Assembly: GCF_000187895.1 (NCBI RefSeq)
Contig: NZ_DS990130.1
Location: forward strand, 62,001-126,000
Length of the DNA stretch: 64,000 nt
DNA from: Phocaeicola plebeius DSM 17135
GTDB taxonomy: Bacteria; Bacteroidota; Bacteroidia; Bacteroidales; Bacteroidaceae
Direction: 5' to 3'
Under the pieces are notes generated by a model. The model had not been told where the DNA came from. It worked only from the letters and a program-made list of their open reading frames with translations, and ran no database searches. The position numbers and the translations under genes are program-made. Of this stretch, positions 32,004 through 40,773 are shown one piece after another. Position 1 is the stretch's first letter. The number at the start of each line of letters is the position of its first letter.

Positions 32004-34316
32004 TTAATATAAATCCCATGTCCTGATTGTATCCCCCCATCGGTGGTCTATCGGGAACTCCATTTCTCCCCATGCCTTAACAGAAGTCCAAGGTTGGTCG
32101 GCATCAGTCCAGAACGGGTCAGAGGCAGGCAATCCCAACGGAAGGAATGCAAGTGTAGTCATATACAGGCTGCCATTGTTTGTATAATGATTCGAAATGC
32201 CAGTCTGATGTCCGCAGAATCCTATGGTGAGGAATCCGCCCTCATTAAAGTTATTGCCCGACTTGAACATACGTTTCATACACGCTGTCAGCGCACATCT
32301 CACCTGTGCTTTCGATACTCCCGCCGGCAACTCATTATACCATGCTATAAGAGCCAGTGGCTGTATTGTTGCCATACGGTAAGGTATAGAGCGTCCGAAA
32401 ACAGGGAATGTTCCTTCAGGAGATATGAAACGCTCCAGAATCATGGCGAACCTCTGTGCCCTCATCAATGCCCTGTCATAGTACTTGCGATAGTCGAAAC
32501 GTGTCCTCACGCCCGATTCCATTATTGCATGTATAGATTCGAGATACATAGGATGGAACACATAACTGCTATAATAATCGAATGCAAAGTGCTGTCCGTC
32601 TGCGTACCATCCGTCGCCTACATACCATTCCTCCACCTTGCGGAAAGTAGAATTTATACGATATGTATCCTGTCCGGCATCAATTTTGGCAAGGAAGCTT
32701 TCAATGGTGGCCGAGAACAGCAGCCAGTTAGTGTAAGGAGGGTCAATGCGTCGGAGACCTTTGAACTCTTTTATGTAGCGTTCCTTTGTTGTCTGGTCCA
32801 GCGGTTTCCACAGCTGGTCGAACGCGCGCAGGAAACTTTCCGCAATATAGGCAGCATCAACCAGTGCCTGACCATGACCGTTCCACAACAGATAATCCGG
32901 ACTATTAGGGTCCACCGCATTTGCATAACTCTTCAATGCCCATTCTTTCAGTTGCTTGCGCTGCTGTCCTTCTGCTGTATCATCGTCAGGCAGGCTCAAC
33001 CATGGAGCTATACCGGCCATGAGACGTCCGAAAGTTTCCATATATGCAACCTTCTTGTTACGGTTATCCCAGTTTGGACTTACCTCAAGAATCATATTTT
33101 TCTGTAGTTCCCCTTTCGCCATATTGCTCAACACAGGAGCAGCCATCCTGTAAGCCATATCCGTCCAGTATTTTCTTGTCTCGTTGTTGTTTGCCTCGAG
33201 ATAACGCACATACTCGCAAGCGGCAAGAAGGAATGCGCCTACCCCAAAGTTGGCAGTCGACTTGGCGTCAACCACCTGTCCCGGAATAGCCTTTTCACCG
33301 ATTGGCTGGACATAACCCACCGACCAGTCTTTCTGCAGTGCAGTCTTGGTAAGATATTTCCATGCTTTCTCCACTACAGGCATAAATTCATCCTTGTCAA
33401 GATAACCGTTGTTTATCCCCCAAAGCATACCGTAAGTGAAGAAAGCGGTACCGCTTGTTTCCGGTCCCGGAGCATGTTCCGGATCCATCATACTTCTTGT
33501 CCAGTAGCCCTCCGGCTGCTGCAGACATGCAACCGCCTTTGCCATACGCACAAACTTATCCTCGAAAAAAGACAGATGCTCATAACCCTCCGGCAGGTCC
33601 TTCAGCACCTTTGCCAGAGCGGCAAGCACCCATCCGTCGCCTCTTGCCCAGAAATCCTTCTTTCCGTTCAGACTCTTATGCTTGGGATAAACATATTTTG
33701 CGTCGCGATAATAGAGTCCTTCCTCCTCATCATACATTATTGAGTCCGACGTACAAAGATATTCATACAGTTTCTTAAGATACCGGTGATTATGCGTAAT
33801 CTTATACATCTTCGTCATTACCGGCATCACCATATAAAGTCCGTCGCTCCACCACCAGTAATCCTTACGCGGTGTGCTCATCTGGTACTCCATGACTTCG
33901 CGTGCACGCTTGATTTTATAATTCTCCGGCATGATGTTATACAAGTCCGCATAAGTCTGGAAGCACACCTGATAATCGCCGAACAGCACATAATCATCCT
34001 TTACCCCGTATTTATACTTCCATTCAGATTTGTTGTTGCTTTTCGCACCCATCCACTGGTTATACTCAGCCCATGCCTCCGAATACTTTCTGTATTCTTC
34101 TTTCCCAGTAAGGAAATAGGCTTCCATATTACCGGTGTGATATGCCGCATAATCCCAGAAAGACCTTGCTTCGGGGGCATGATTTTTCTGCCAGGCATCG
34201 TTCACTTGTTCAATCATCTCCCTAACTTGCTGAGCATCAGTTTTTTTTGCGAAGGAAAATGAAGGTAAAACGGCTATAAGGATGTATAACATCCAGTAGT
34301 ATCTATAACAGTTCAT
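32004..34316 (-). CDS. GH105-GH154 (DUF2264) fusion enzyme
   Basis: The 770-residue protein has a signal peptide (MNCYRYYWMLYILIAVLPSFSFA). Residues 25-385 form a GH105/GH88-type (alpha/alpha)6 barrel with Asp158 (WWWSDGLYMVMP) and Asp227 (FWARGDGW). Residues 390-770 match DUF2264, now GH154 (VAYMETFGRLMAGIAPWL, DGWYADG, FDYYSSYVFHPMY). GH105 removes unsaturated uronic acids and GH154 enzymes act on glucuronides. Porphyran and agarose contain no uronic acid in their main chain, so the substrate is unclear. A side-branch, a mixed polysaccharide or an altered specificity is possible. Confidence 0.85.
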   Translation of the reverse strand: MNCYRYYWMLYILIAVLPSFSFAKKTDAQQVREMIEQVNDAWQKNHAPEARSFWDYAAYHTGNMEAYFLTGKEEYRKYSEAWAEYNQWMGAKSNNKSEWKYKYGVKDDYVLFGDYQVCFQTYADLYNIMPENYKIKRAREVMEYQMSTPRKDYWWWSDGLYMVMPVMTKMYKITHNHRYLKKLYEYLCTSDSIMYDEEEGLYYRDAKYVYPKHKSLNGKKDFWARGDGWVLAALAKVLKDLPEGYEHLSFFEDKFVRMAKAVACLQQPEGYWTRSMMDPEHAPGPETSGTAFFTYGMLWGINNGYLDKDEFMPVVEKAWKYLTKTALQKDWSVGYVQPIGEKAIPGQVVDAKSTANFGVGAFLLAACEYVRYLEANNNETRKYWTDMAYRMAAPVLSNMAKGELQKNMILEVSPNWDNRNKKVAYMETFGRLMAGIAPWLSLPDDDTAEGQQRKQLKEWALKSYANAVDPNSPDYLLWNGHGQALVDAAYIAESFLRAFDQLWKPLDQTTKERYIKEFKGLRRIDPPYTNWLLFSATIESFLAKIDAGQDTYRINSTFRKVEEWYVGDGWYADGQHFAFDYYSSYVFHPMYLESIHAIMESGVRTRFDYRKYYDRALMRAQRFAMILERFISPEGTFPVFGRSIPYRMATIQPLALIAWYNELPAGVSKAQVRCALTACMKRMFKSGNNFNEGGFLTIGFCGHQTGISNHYTNNGSLYMTTLAFLPLGLPASDPFWTDADQPWTSVKAWGEMEFPIDHRWGDTIRTWDLY

Positions 34317-34348
34317 CTTTGTGATATTGTTTACATTTTCTAAAACGA

Positions 34349-34380
34349 AATGGGGAAGAATATATATTCCTCCCTCATTT
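34349..34380 (-). terminator. Hairpin between surface lipoprotein and GH105-GH154 genes
   Basis: GGGGAAGAATAT (34352-34363) pairs, with G-U or mismatched positions, with ATATTCCTCCC (34364-34374) in an AT-flanked region. On the minus strand only a short T-tract follows. It lies 24 bases after the stop codon of the lipoprotein gene and may reduce read-through into GH105-GH154. Confidence 0.4.
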
Positions 34381-34403
34381 CACGAATAATTGTATTATTA
34401 TAT

Positions 34404-36134
34404 TTATTTGTTAGGAGTCCATTCTGCTCCGTTGTTGAAACCTTCTGTTGTAGAGTCAAAACTTGCATCTGCTCCTGTACTTGGTCTTTCTGTAATTTCT
34501 TCAATCTTAAAAGAAGTGATTTTAGCGGTTCCAGTAGCATCAGTACCACCAGGGACATTAGTCTGTACAGTTAAAATAACGTTCTCAAGAACCGGCCACA
34601 CAAGTGAACCATCTGCTCTTGAAGCTGGAGTTTCAGCAGAAGTAGAACTACTGATTGTGAATGTATTTGTATAGGTTCCACTTCCGGTATTTCTTCCAAT
34701 CCAGAATTTATATTTATCAGATGCTCCCAATCTGAATGTTGTTGCACAGTCGTTAGATGCGTATGTATAAGTAAATTTGTAAGTACAACCATCACGGAAT
34801 GACATTGATTTAGTAACTGGGAATTGATTATCTGCTGGAACAATTTCCAATTCTCCACTTGCATTAATTTTTTCGGCAACTCCTTCTGCAAGATATTCCT
34901 TAACTGCATCTATGTTAGCGAAGTTAAAATCAAAAGCATCTGCATGAGTCAAAGCAACATTGGCAGATTCAATCTTGATATTAGCATCTTCGTTGTTTTC
35001 GTTTTTAGCAGTCAAAGCACTAACAGCATAATCAGTGTTATAACTTACGCTAATATTTGCGTCATTACTATAAATCTTATCACCAAGAATAAGAGTCATA
35101 GTAGTTCCATTCACAGAACCGGAAGCAACAGGAATTGTTTTTCCTGCTACTGTTATGGTAAATGCTTTGTTAACAGCATCAGTGAATGTTCCAGAAACTT
35201 CCTTATCGAGTGTAAGTTCAATTCGGTCATTACCTGTTGTCTGATCAGGAACAATTTCTTTAGCTGAAGAAACGGCAACAGTAGTTTGTTTTTCCAAATC
35301 TACAGGAGGTTCACCGCCTCCTTGATCATCATTCAATACTATCGTTACAATCTGTCCTTTAGTAACTATAAGGTTTTCACCACTGAAGTTATAAGTTTTA
35401 GTACCAGAATTTCTTGTAAGTTCCAAAGTAAATCCATCGGTAAATGTCACCGGAGCTACAACCATTGAGTATTCCTTGGCATTTTTATTTTGTTCATTAG
35501 GACCAACAAATGTTCCCTCTTTAGCGGTTAGAGTTATAACATTAGAACCGGATTCCACTGTCAGGTTTGCTGAAGCATCAATTTTTACGTTCCCTGCAAT
35601 CTTTACATCACCACCAGCAGTAAGTTTAATACCTGTAAGGTCAGTAAGATTATTTTTAAACTTAACCAATCCACAAGTATTCTGGAAAGTTAAAGATTTG
35701 TTATTATCTGTTGCAGTAGCATAAGATATATTTGCATTTGCATCGAATCCCCAAGCCGGAGCTGTCTGTTCAGATGGCAGTGTAGTAGTTACGACACCTT
35801 CAAGACACACAGCTTCGGCATTATAAGGATAAAGAGCTGTATACGAATTGTTAGGTGTAGCCTTACCTGTAAACGTTGTAACTGTGCTACCACCTGTAGC
35901 GGTAGTAAACTTGTTATTTTCTTGGCCTGAAAAGATATTGATTGCATCTCCTGTTGTCCACCACACCGTTGTTCCATTCTGCAACGAACTACGGCTTGAA
36001 GGCGTACCGGCAACAAAAGTCATATCCTGAGGACCACTGACTGCATTTACATTCGACAGTTCGTCTTTTGTACAAGACTGGAGCATTGCAATACTCATCA
36101 AAGCCGCTCCACAAAATAGCATCGTATTTTTCAT
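34404..36134 (-). CDS. Fimbrillin-like surface glycan-binding lipoprotein
   Basis: The 576-residue lipoprotein (MKNTMLFCGAALMSIAMLQSC) has an N-terminal region of about 270 residues typical of fimbrillin/Mfa-like proteins (WTTGDAINIFS, YTALYPYNAEAVC, LPSEQ). An Ig-like middle (IELTLDKEVSGTFTDAVNKAFT) and a C-terminal beta-sandwich resembling a carbohydrate-binding module (CTYKFTYTYASNDCATTFRLG, KITSFKIEEIT) follow. Such modular lipoproteins serve as surface glycan-binding proteins in PULs. No catalytic residues are visible. It follows another small lipoprotein gene after 63 bases. Substrate binding is inferred from context. Confidence 0.7.
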   Translation of the reverse strand: MKNTMLFCGAALMSIAMLQSCTKDELSNVNAVSGPQDMTFVAGTPSSRSSLQNGTTVWWTTGDAINIFSGQENNKFTTATGGSTVTTFTGKATPNNSYTALYPYNAEAVCLEGVVTTTLPSEQTAPAWGFDANANISYATATDNNKSLTFQNTCGLVKFKNNLTDLTGIKLTAGGDVKIAGNVKIDASANLTVESGSNVITLTAKEGTFVGPNEQNKNAKEYSMVVAPVTFTDGFTLELTRNSGTKTYNFSGENLIVTKGQIVTIVLNDDQGGGEPPVDLEKQTTVAVSSAKEIVPDQTTGNDRIELTLDKEVSGTFTDAVNKAFTITVAGKTIPVASGSVNGTTMTLILGDKIYSNDANISVSYNTDYAVSALTAKNENNEDANIKIESANVALTHADAFDFNFANIDAVKEYLAEGVAEKINASGELEIVPADNQFPVTKSMSFRDGCTYKFTYTYASNDCATTFRLGASDKYKFWIGRNTGSGTYTNTFTISSSTSAETPASRADGSLVWPVLENVILTVQTNVPGGTDATGTAKITSFKIEEITERPSTGADASFDSTTEGFNNGAEWTPNK

Positions 36135-36197
36135 GACATAAATTATTTGTTAAACAGTTTCAATAATAAAAAATCACATCACTTGTTATTCATATTC

Positions 36198-36710
36198 TTA
36201 TTCTTTAGGATCAGGTTTCCATTCAGTACCGTCATCTTCAAAATCATCATGACCGCCATCTACAATTCCGGGAGGTATTGATATTCGGCATACCGCACTT
36301 TTTATTCCATTACCCGTATCTACAGAAGCACCGATATTAGAATCTCTGCCCCCGTCGATTGCCACGACCGTACATCTCATTTTATCGTCCGATGGTGTAA
36401 TCATCAACACATCAGGGAAAGAAGTTCCCCAAACTATTGACTTGTAACCGGTATAAGGGAGATTATCCTTGGTTATATTAATACCCAACTCCACAGTGCC
36501 ACTATATGGTAATTCTATATAACTGACAGGTTTGTTGTCAGTCTGCCCATCCTTGAACACTACATATTCAATTTTTATCTCCTCAGCCGGTGTTCCATCA
36601 CCTCCACCTACGCCATCATCATCCTTATCACACGAGATTGCCGTAAACTGTATAAAAAGAAGTATGAAAAGGTTGTATACTGACAGAATCCGTGGTTTTA
36701 TATCAACCAT
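36198..36710 (-). CDS. Small surface lipoprotein with Ig-like domain
   Basis: The 170-residue lipoprotein has its signal ending in FTAISC, followed by an Asp/Gly-rich linker (DKDDDGVGGGDG) and one Ig-like (BIG2-type) domain with VELGINITKDNLPYTGYKSIVW. The C-terminus is acidic. I do not recognise a catalytic domain. The position between a CBM protein and a larger glycan-binding lipoprotein suggests a surface accessory role in galactan binding. It is probably the first gene of a unit with the 34404-36134 gene; terminators lie upstream. Confidence 0.6.
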   Translation of the reverse strand: MVDIKPRILSVYNLFILLFIQFTAISCDKDDDGVGGGDGTPAEEIKIEYVVFKDGQTDNKPVSYIELPYSGTVELGINITKDNLPYTGYKSIVWGTSFPDVLMITPSDDKMRCTVVAIDGGRDSNIGASVDTGNGIKSAVCRISIPPGIVDGGHDDFEDDGTEWKPDPKE

Positions 36711-36755
36711 AATAAAATGTTATTTAAGCGCCAAACAAAATTTTCAATATTCAAA

Positions 36756-36785
36756 AGGCATAAGAGGAAACCCTGAATATGCCTT
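36756..36785 (-). terminator. Terminator upstream of the small lipoprotein gene
   Basis: AGGCATA (36756-36762) pairs with TATGCCT (36778-36784). On the minus strand the stem is followed by TTTTG. With the hairpin at 36831-36864 it ends the GH16-CBM transcript. Confidence 0.65.
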
Positions 36786-36830
36786 ATTACCATGAAAACA
36801 AATCAATCTACCTTTTTCAATCCGGAATCA

Positions 36831-36864
36831 GAAAAATATGTTATTTATTTAGAACATATTTTTC
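36831..36864. terminator. Long hairpin after the CBM gene
   Basis: GAAAAATATGTT (36831-36842) pairs perfectly over 12 bases with AACATATTTTTC (36853-36864). It lies 83 bases after the CBM gene stop codon. Because the stem is AT-rich it may stabilise the 3' end rather than terminate strongly. The rest of the 236-base gap shows no gene. Confidence 0.5.
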
Positions 36865-36947
36865 CGATTTGCCAGATTACAATCACAATAAATAAATCAA
36901 CAACTAAATCTAATTACCTAATCTTATAACTAAACCCTCAAACAATG

Positions 36948-37439
36948 TTATTTAACCTTTTCTATCTTGACATCATCAAGCAGGAAGCATCCACCATTAC
37001 CTGAACCCGGAACAGCTGTGAAACGATATACAAAACCATTTTCCTGCAATTTGAATTTAACTGTTGTAAGATTGTAATTCTTACGGTCTTTCTTGACCTC
37101 AGCAGTGGCAATTTCTTCCAGTTTCTTTGAATCCGGATTATAGTACTCAATCCTGAAGTTAGGTTTGTCACCCCAACTGTATTTGGTATAAGCTGAAATC
37201 TGATATTCTGCTCCAGTTTCATAGCTGATGTTTACAGCCTGCCACATACCAACCTTCACCTCAACAGCATAGTTGCCTGAATGTGCCTTTTTCGCATCAA
37301 CTATTTTGTTATCTTTCTTTTCCCAGACATTCCATGATGTCAAGTCACCTGACTCAAAATCACCGTTCTTAATTTCCTGAGCGTATGCAGAAGTCATCAT
37401 CATTCCGCAAGCCATCATTGCTAAAATTTCTTTTTTCAT
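36948..37439 (-). CDS. Secreted carbohydrate-binding module protein (CBM4/9-like)
   Basis: The 163-residue protein has a signal peptide (MKKEILAMMACGMMMTSAYA) and a single beta-sandwich CBM. The CBM begins EIKNGDFESGDLTSWNVW and ends with GNGGCFLLDDVKIEKV, the hallmark start and end of CBM4/9/22-like modules. There is no catalytic domain. It lies 46 bases after the GH16 porphyranase gene and is probably co-transcribed with it. A stand-alone CBM next to an endo-enzyme suggests that it holds porphyran chains for the enzyme or at the surface. Confidence 0.75.
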   Translation of the reverse strand: MKKEILAMMACGMMMTSAYAQEIKNGDFESGDLTSWNVWEKKDNKIVDAKKAHSGNYAVEVKVGMWQAVNISYETGAEYQISAYTKYSWGDKPNFRIEYYNPDSKKLEEIATAEVKKDRKNYNLTTVKFKLQENGFVYRFTAVPGSGNGGCFLLDDVKIEKVK

Positions 37440-37485
37440 TTTTTCTAAGGTTTTTAATTTAAGTATTATGTTGTATCTATTAAAA

Positions 37486-38451
37486 TCACTCTTCTATTGG
37501 AACCAACTTATAAGCCCTGACCCAGTCATAATAAGTAGTACTTTTGTCCTTATCCTTCAAGTCCTCAGCTGTAGGTACTTGTTTTTCCCAATCGTATGTT
37601 TCAGTAACTATATGTATGAACATAGGTCGGTCAAACGGAGTATCTGTATATTTTGTTGTAGGCTTGATAGTGTACATATACTTTCCGTCATAATAGAATT
37701 TCACGGTATTTGCATCCACCCACCAACAACCGTAAGTATGGAAATCTTCTGCCGATGGGTCTGTCATATACGAAACCACATCCGAACGTTTCGCCGTATT
37801 GTCAGTACGTTTGCCTCCTTGTTCCTGATACCAATAGTGAGTATTACTGTTCATCTGCATATTCCATGTCTTGTTCCACGGATTATCAGGGTTGACACTT
37901 CTTATTATACCCATTGTTTCTATAATATCAAGTTCCTGACTGCTCCATGTCTTTATCTTCTTGCCGCCTTTCATTATTTCCTTCATTACCGGGCGGTTGG
38001 AAAGCCAAAAAGTAGACGACATGGTAGTGAGCGAAGCCTTCATCCTTGTTTCATAATACCCATAATGTGCCTGGTTCTTTACAGAAGCAACCGCTCCACC
38101 GGCAAGACGATATTTATCGCCCGGCTTTCCATCAAGTCCTTCTGTTGGCGACAAAACGGTATTGATTATACGAAGACAACCTTTCTTGACACTAACATTC
38201 TCTGCCTTGAAAGTTGCAGGCGGCCGACCGTTAGTCCAATAAGGACTTTTAGCATGCCATTTAGCGGCATTAAGACGTTTACCATTGAATTCATCAGTAT
38301 AATCTTCGTTAACTACCCATTTATAACCCTCAGGAGCCTCAGGCAAATTTTTTATATGCTCTTCAGCCAAAGAATATTCCTTATCATTTTTTAATGTATA
38401 AGATGACAGGAATAAAGATGCAGCAGATAAATACAATACTGTTTTTCTCAT
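37486..38451 (-). CDS. GH16 beta-porphyranase
   Basis: Using the Met at 38451, the protein has 321 residues with signal peptide MRKTVLYLSAASLFLSS. The catalytic signature is SSQELDIIETMG with nucleophile Glu173, Asp175 and acid/base Glu178. Upstream, ARMKAS-type strands and GGAVASVKNQAHYGYYETRMK are typical of agarase/porphyranase GH16. The divergence around the active site from the agarase-like copy at 14329 supports porphyranase rather than agarase activity. It matches the gene I remember as BACPLE_01689 (BpGH16B). It has its own promoter and operator palindrome upstream, and a CBM protein follows in the operon. Confidence 0.9.
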   Translation of the reverse strand: MRKTVLYLSAASLFLSSYTLKNDKEYSLAEEHIKNLPEAPEGYKWVVNEDYTDEFNGKRLNAAKWHAKSPYWTNGRPPATFKAENVSVKKGCLRIINTVLSPTEGLDGKPGDKYRLAGGAVASVKNQAHYGYYETRMKASLTTMSSTFWLSNRPVMKEIMKGGKKIKTWSSQELDIIETMGIIRSVNPDNPWNKTWNMQMNSNTHYWYQEQGGKRTDNTAKRSDVVSYMTDPSAEDFHTYGCWWVDANTVKFYYDGKYMYTIKPTTKYTDTPFDRPMFIHIVTETYDWEKQVPTAEDLKDKDKSTTYYDWVRAYKLVPIEE

Positions 38452-38484
38452 AAACTTTGTCGTTTTAGATTTTTTGTTACACGA

Positions 38485-38554
38485 CAAAAGTATATAAGTT
38501 TCATGAAAGCATTAAGGGGGATTTACATCGTAAAAGGTGGGGTAAAATTCTACC
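38485..38554 (-). promoter_or_regulatory. GH16 promoter with HTCS-type operator
   Basis: A -7 box TACTTTTG lies at 38485-38492 with no good -33 box. The palindrome GGGGTAAAATTCTACC is at 38539-38554; its G-run ends 50 bases upstream of the -7 box. A second G-run (GGGGG, 38516-38520) lies at the -33 region. The arrangement is the same as at susC and GH29. Confidence 0.6.
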
Positions 38555-38769
38555 ACTCCCTGAAACACAATTATTTCGCAACTGAAACCATGTGTTTTTA
38601 CGATATATAAAACCCGACAGAAGAATAATACCGTATTACCGGCTAATTTACATAAGAATAACTTTTCAAACCGCCATATACCCCACTTTACGTCCGTACC
38701 CTCAGTCCTCGACTCCGGCAATATGTTTTCCATATCGAGATCTATGGTTTTCTGCCTCGGATTCAACCA

Positions 38770-39047
38770 CTAACTGTCGAGCATGTGGATTGCGTATCTG
38801 TCATAGAATCTCTTTCCGAACCATATTATCTCGTCTGTGCTAAGTATGTTGTTCAGACGGATAATCCTTCCGGTATTTTACCACCTACTTCTCTTGCAAA
38901 TCCTGATCTGATATAACCGGATACTCTCAATTCATTGATTTCCGACTTGTATACAGTCTGCGAAGAGGCATTGAAACTACTGCACAGACTGAACAGCAGC
39001 AGGGGAAATAATTTAACCGATTTTAACAGTAGATATTCTGTGTTCAT
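38770..39047 (-). pseudogene. Decayed secreted-protein gene remnant
   Basis: A start codon at 39047 opens a clear signal peptide (MNTEYLLLKSVKLFPLLLFS) and 64 codons ending ...REVGGKIPEGLSV at 38853. The neighbouring frame then carries GRIIRLNNILSTDEIIWFGKR and ends DRYAIHMLDS at 38770. The two pieces read like the two ends of a longer secreted enzyme joined out of frame, so internal deletion plus frameshift is likely. I cannot name the family. A perfect -7 box (TAATTTTG, 39091-39098) remains upstream. It sits between the GH16 porphyranase and the LRR lipoprotein genes. Confidence 0.5.
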
Positions 39048-39090
39048 AATATTTCATTTTAATGATTACGTTTCTGACTTTCGTCTGATG

Positions 39091-39160
39091 CAAAATTATG
39101 AGGTATCGGACGGGGTTGTATCTTTCAGTAAAAATCAGTAAAGTCTTGGCAAGGGGTAAA
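39091..39160 (-). promoter_or_regulatory. Promoter with half operator upstream of the gene remnant
   Basis: TAATTTTG on the minus strand (39091-39098) matches the -7 consensus. GGGGTAAA at 39153-39160 is one arm of the palindrome seen at the other cargo promoters, but its G-run ends 58 bases from the -7 box and the second arm is missing. It looks like a decayed copy of the regulated promoter. Confidence 0.4.
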
Positions 39161-39281
39161 AAACTTAACATCTTGTATATAAATATATTACAAACAAGGT
39201 GCAAAGATTTTCAGTAAACGATGGCGAATACAGAACCTATATATTTACACGCCATAAAATGAAGAAAAAGCAGTAGGAAAA

Positions 39282-39363
39282 AAATGCGGGCAAGTTCCGG
39301 ATAAAATGTGGGCAAGTTTAAGGTAAAACTTGCCCGCATTTTAGATAGAATGCGACCGCATTT
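39282..39363. repeat. Cluster of direct and inverted repeats (REP-like)
   Basis: ATGCGGGCAAGTT (39284-39296) is repeated as ATGTGGGCAAGTT (39306-39318) and occurs inverted as AACTTGCCCGCAT (39327-39339). A short palindrome AATGCGACCGCATT (39349-39362) follows. The block lies in the 410-base gap between the gene remnant and the LRR lipoprotein gene. The rest of that gap is AT-rich and shows only the remnant promoter. It can form alternative hairpins and looks like a dispersed Bacteroides palindromic element or a double terminator. Confidence 0.6.
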
Positions 39364-39457
39364 AAAACAAGTAAAAAACGAAGAAAAAAATATGTGTTCT
39401 TCACAGAACACATATTTCAAAAATAGGTATAAACACGCTAAACAATGTTAACAAAAT

Positions 39458-40768
39458 CTATTTATAAAAAAAGCTCACATCAATAATATCTGCAACATTT
39501 TTACAATACTCCATAAATGAAGAGACCTTGGGATGATTTATACACAGAGCTATCTGTGATGTAGGCGAAAAACGTCCTGTCCCGTCAAGAAACGCTGTAA
39601 GCTCAGATGGGAGGAGTATACTGCCAATACCTGGATTTACGTCAGTCAGAACGACTGTATTTACAGCTTCCACCGCTGACACATCAAGATAATCGAGTGC
39701 CGGAAGATCTGCGAAGTGCAATTTTCCTATCATATTGCCGCCTTTGCTGCCCTGAAGAGAGACACGCTCCAATGAAGAACAACCGGATATATGGATTTCA
39801 CTGTCGAATATTGAAGTTTCGGAAACATCATCATTAAGTATAACAGAAGGAACAACTACCAATTGAAGCGAACTGTTATTCTCCACCCTAAGTACTTTCA
39901 ATGATGATGCGGAACTTAAATCCATTCCCAAAGGTGTATCAATATTAGAGATTGAAAATACTGAAACTCCCGAAGACGGCTTGACATACGACATGGAATA
40001 ATGCTTGGACTTCACTCCCGAAATGTCTACTTTTCCTCTGAAACCGGGATTTGACAATATATACTCCACACCCTCAAGGTTAGCTGTCTGCGACAGGAAA
40101 ATGAGGTCGTTCCCTTCGGTTATCCTCTTCGTGACATCAATCTCCAACGATGAGACAAACACCGACGGGAAGTTTCTGTAAAGATATGAACGGAGCAAAG
40201 GATCCGGTACTCTTCGGTTTACTGTATATTCAGTGTAATTTCCATCCTCGTCCGACATCACGACAAGACATTTGTCCGTCATGGCTTTATAGAATGCAGG
40301 TATGACATCTGTATTCCATTTTGCAAAGTAAGGAAGTTTCAGATTTGTAAGACTTTTACAAAGCACCGTAGTGCCATCGGTTGAAATAAGATTGAGATAC
40401 GAAGTTATGCCGTCATTGCCGCGTAAAGCTACCGATTTTATTCCTTCGGGCAGGTCAGCAAAGTCGAATATAGAAAAACTGTTACACTCAAGATTGACAT
40501 CTGCGAGCGAAGGAAAACTCCTCAAACCGCTAATAGATGTAAGTTCGCATCTACTCAAGTCCAAAGAAGTGGTATTGAGAACTTGATTGTCACAAATCAG
40601 CTCTCCGTTTTCGCTGAAATTAAATCCTTTCCGGGTCAAGACATCGCGTAACTTTGTATCAAAAGTCACTTCAGACACTTCAAAGTCGGAAATTTCTGTT
40701 TCATCCTTACACGAGATTATTGTGAAACAGAGAACTATCAGTACATAAAAGCTAATAAAATTCCTCAT
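39458..40768 (-). CDS. Leucine-rich-repeat surface lipoprotein
   Basis: The 436-residue lipoprotein has its signal ending in CFTIISC. Leucine-rich-repeat-like segments follow (TTSLDLSRCELTSISGLRSFPSLADVNLECNS and, later, LKVLRVENNSSLQLVVVPS). LRR lipoproteins in PULs are usually surface glycan-binding or adhesion proteins; nothing here suggests catalysis. It lies 5 bases after the GH86 gene and belongs to the GH86-GH86-LRR unit, so a role in porphyran capture is plausible. The exact ligand is unknown. Confidence 0.65.
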   Translation of the reverse strand: MRNFISFYVLIVLCFTIISCKDETEISDFEVSEVTFDTKLRDVLTRKGFNFSENGELICDNQVLNTTSLDLSRCELTSISGLRSFPSLADVNLECNSFSIFDFADLPEGIKSVALRGNDGITSYLNLISTDGTTVLCKSLTNLKLPYFAKWNTDVIPAFYKAMTDKCLVVMSDEDGNYTEYTVNRRVPDPLLRSYLYRNFPSVFVSSLEIDVTKRITEGNDLIFLSQTANLEGVEYILSNPGFRGKVDISGVKSKHYSMSYVKPSSGVSVFSISNIDTPLGMDLSSASSLKVLRVENNSSLQLVVVPSVILNDDVSETSIFDSEIHISGCSSLERVSLQGSKGGNMIGKLHFADLPALDYLDVSAVEAVNTVVLTDVNPGIGSILLPSELTAFLDGTGRFSPTSQIALCINHPKVSSFMEYCKNVADIIDVSFFYK

Positions 40769-40773
40769 AACAA

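Noticed and set aside
37468..38394. 308-codon plus-strand frame opposite the GH16 porphyranase
   Set aside because: It covers nearly exactly the antisense of a gene with an intact catalytic motif and signal peptide.
39211..39420. Short minus-strand frame in the gap before the LRR gene
   Set aside because: It is Phe/Lys-rich and runs through the inverted-repeat cluster; no homology pattern or translation signal is visible.
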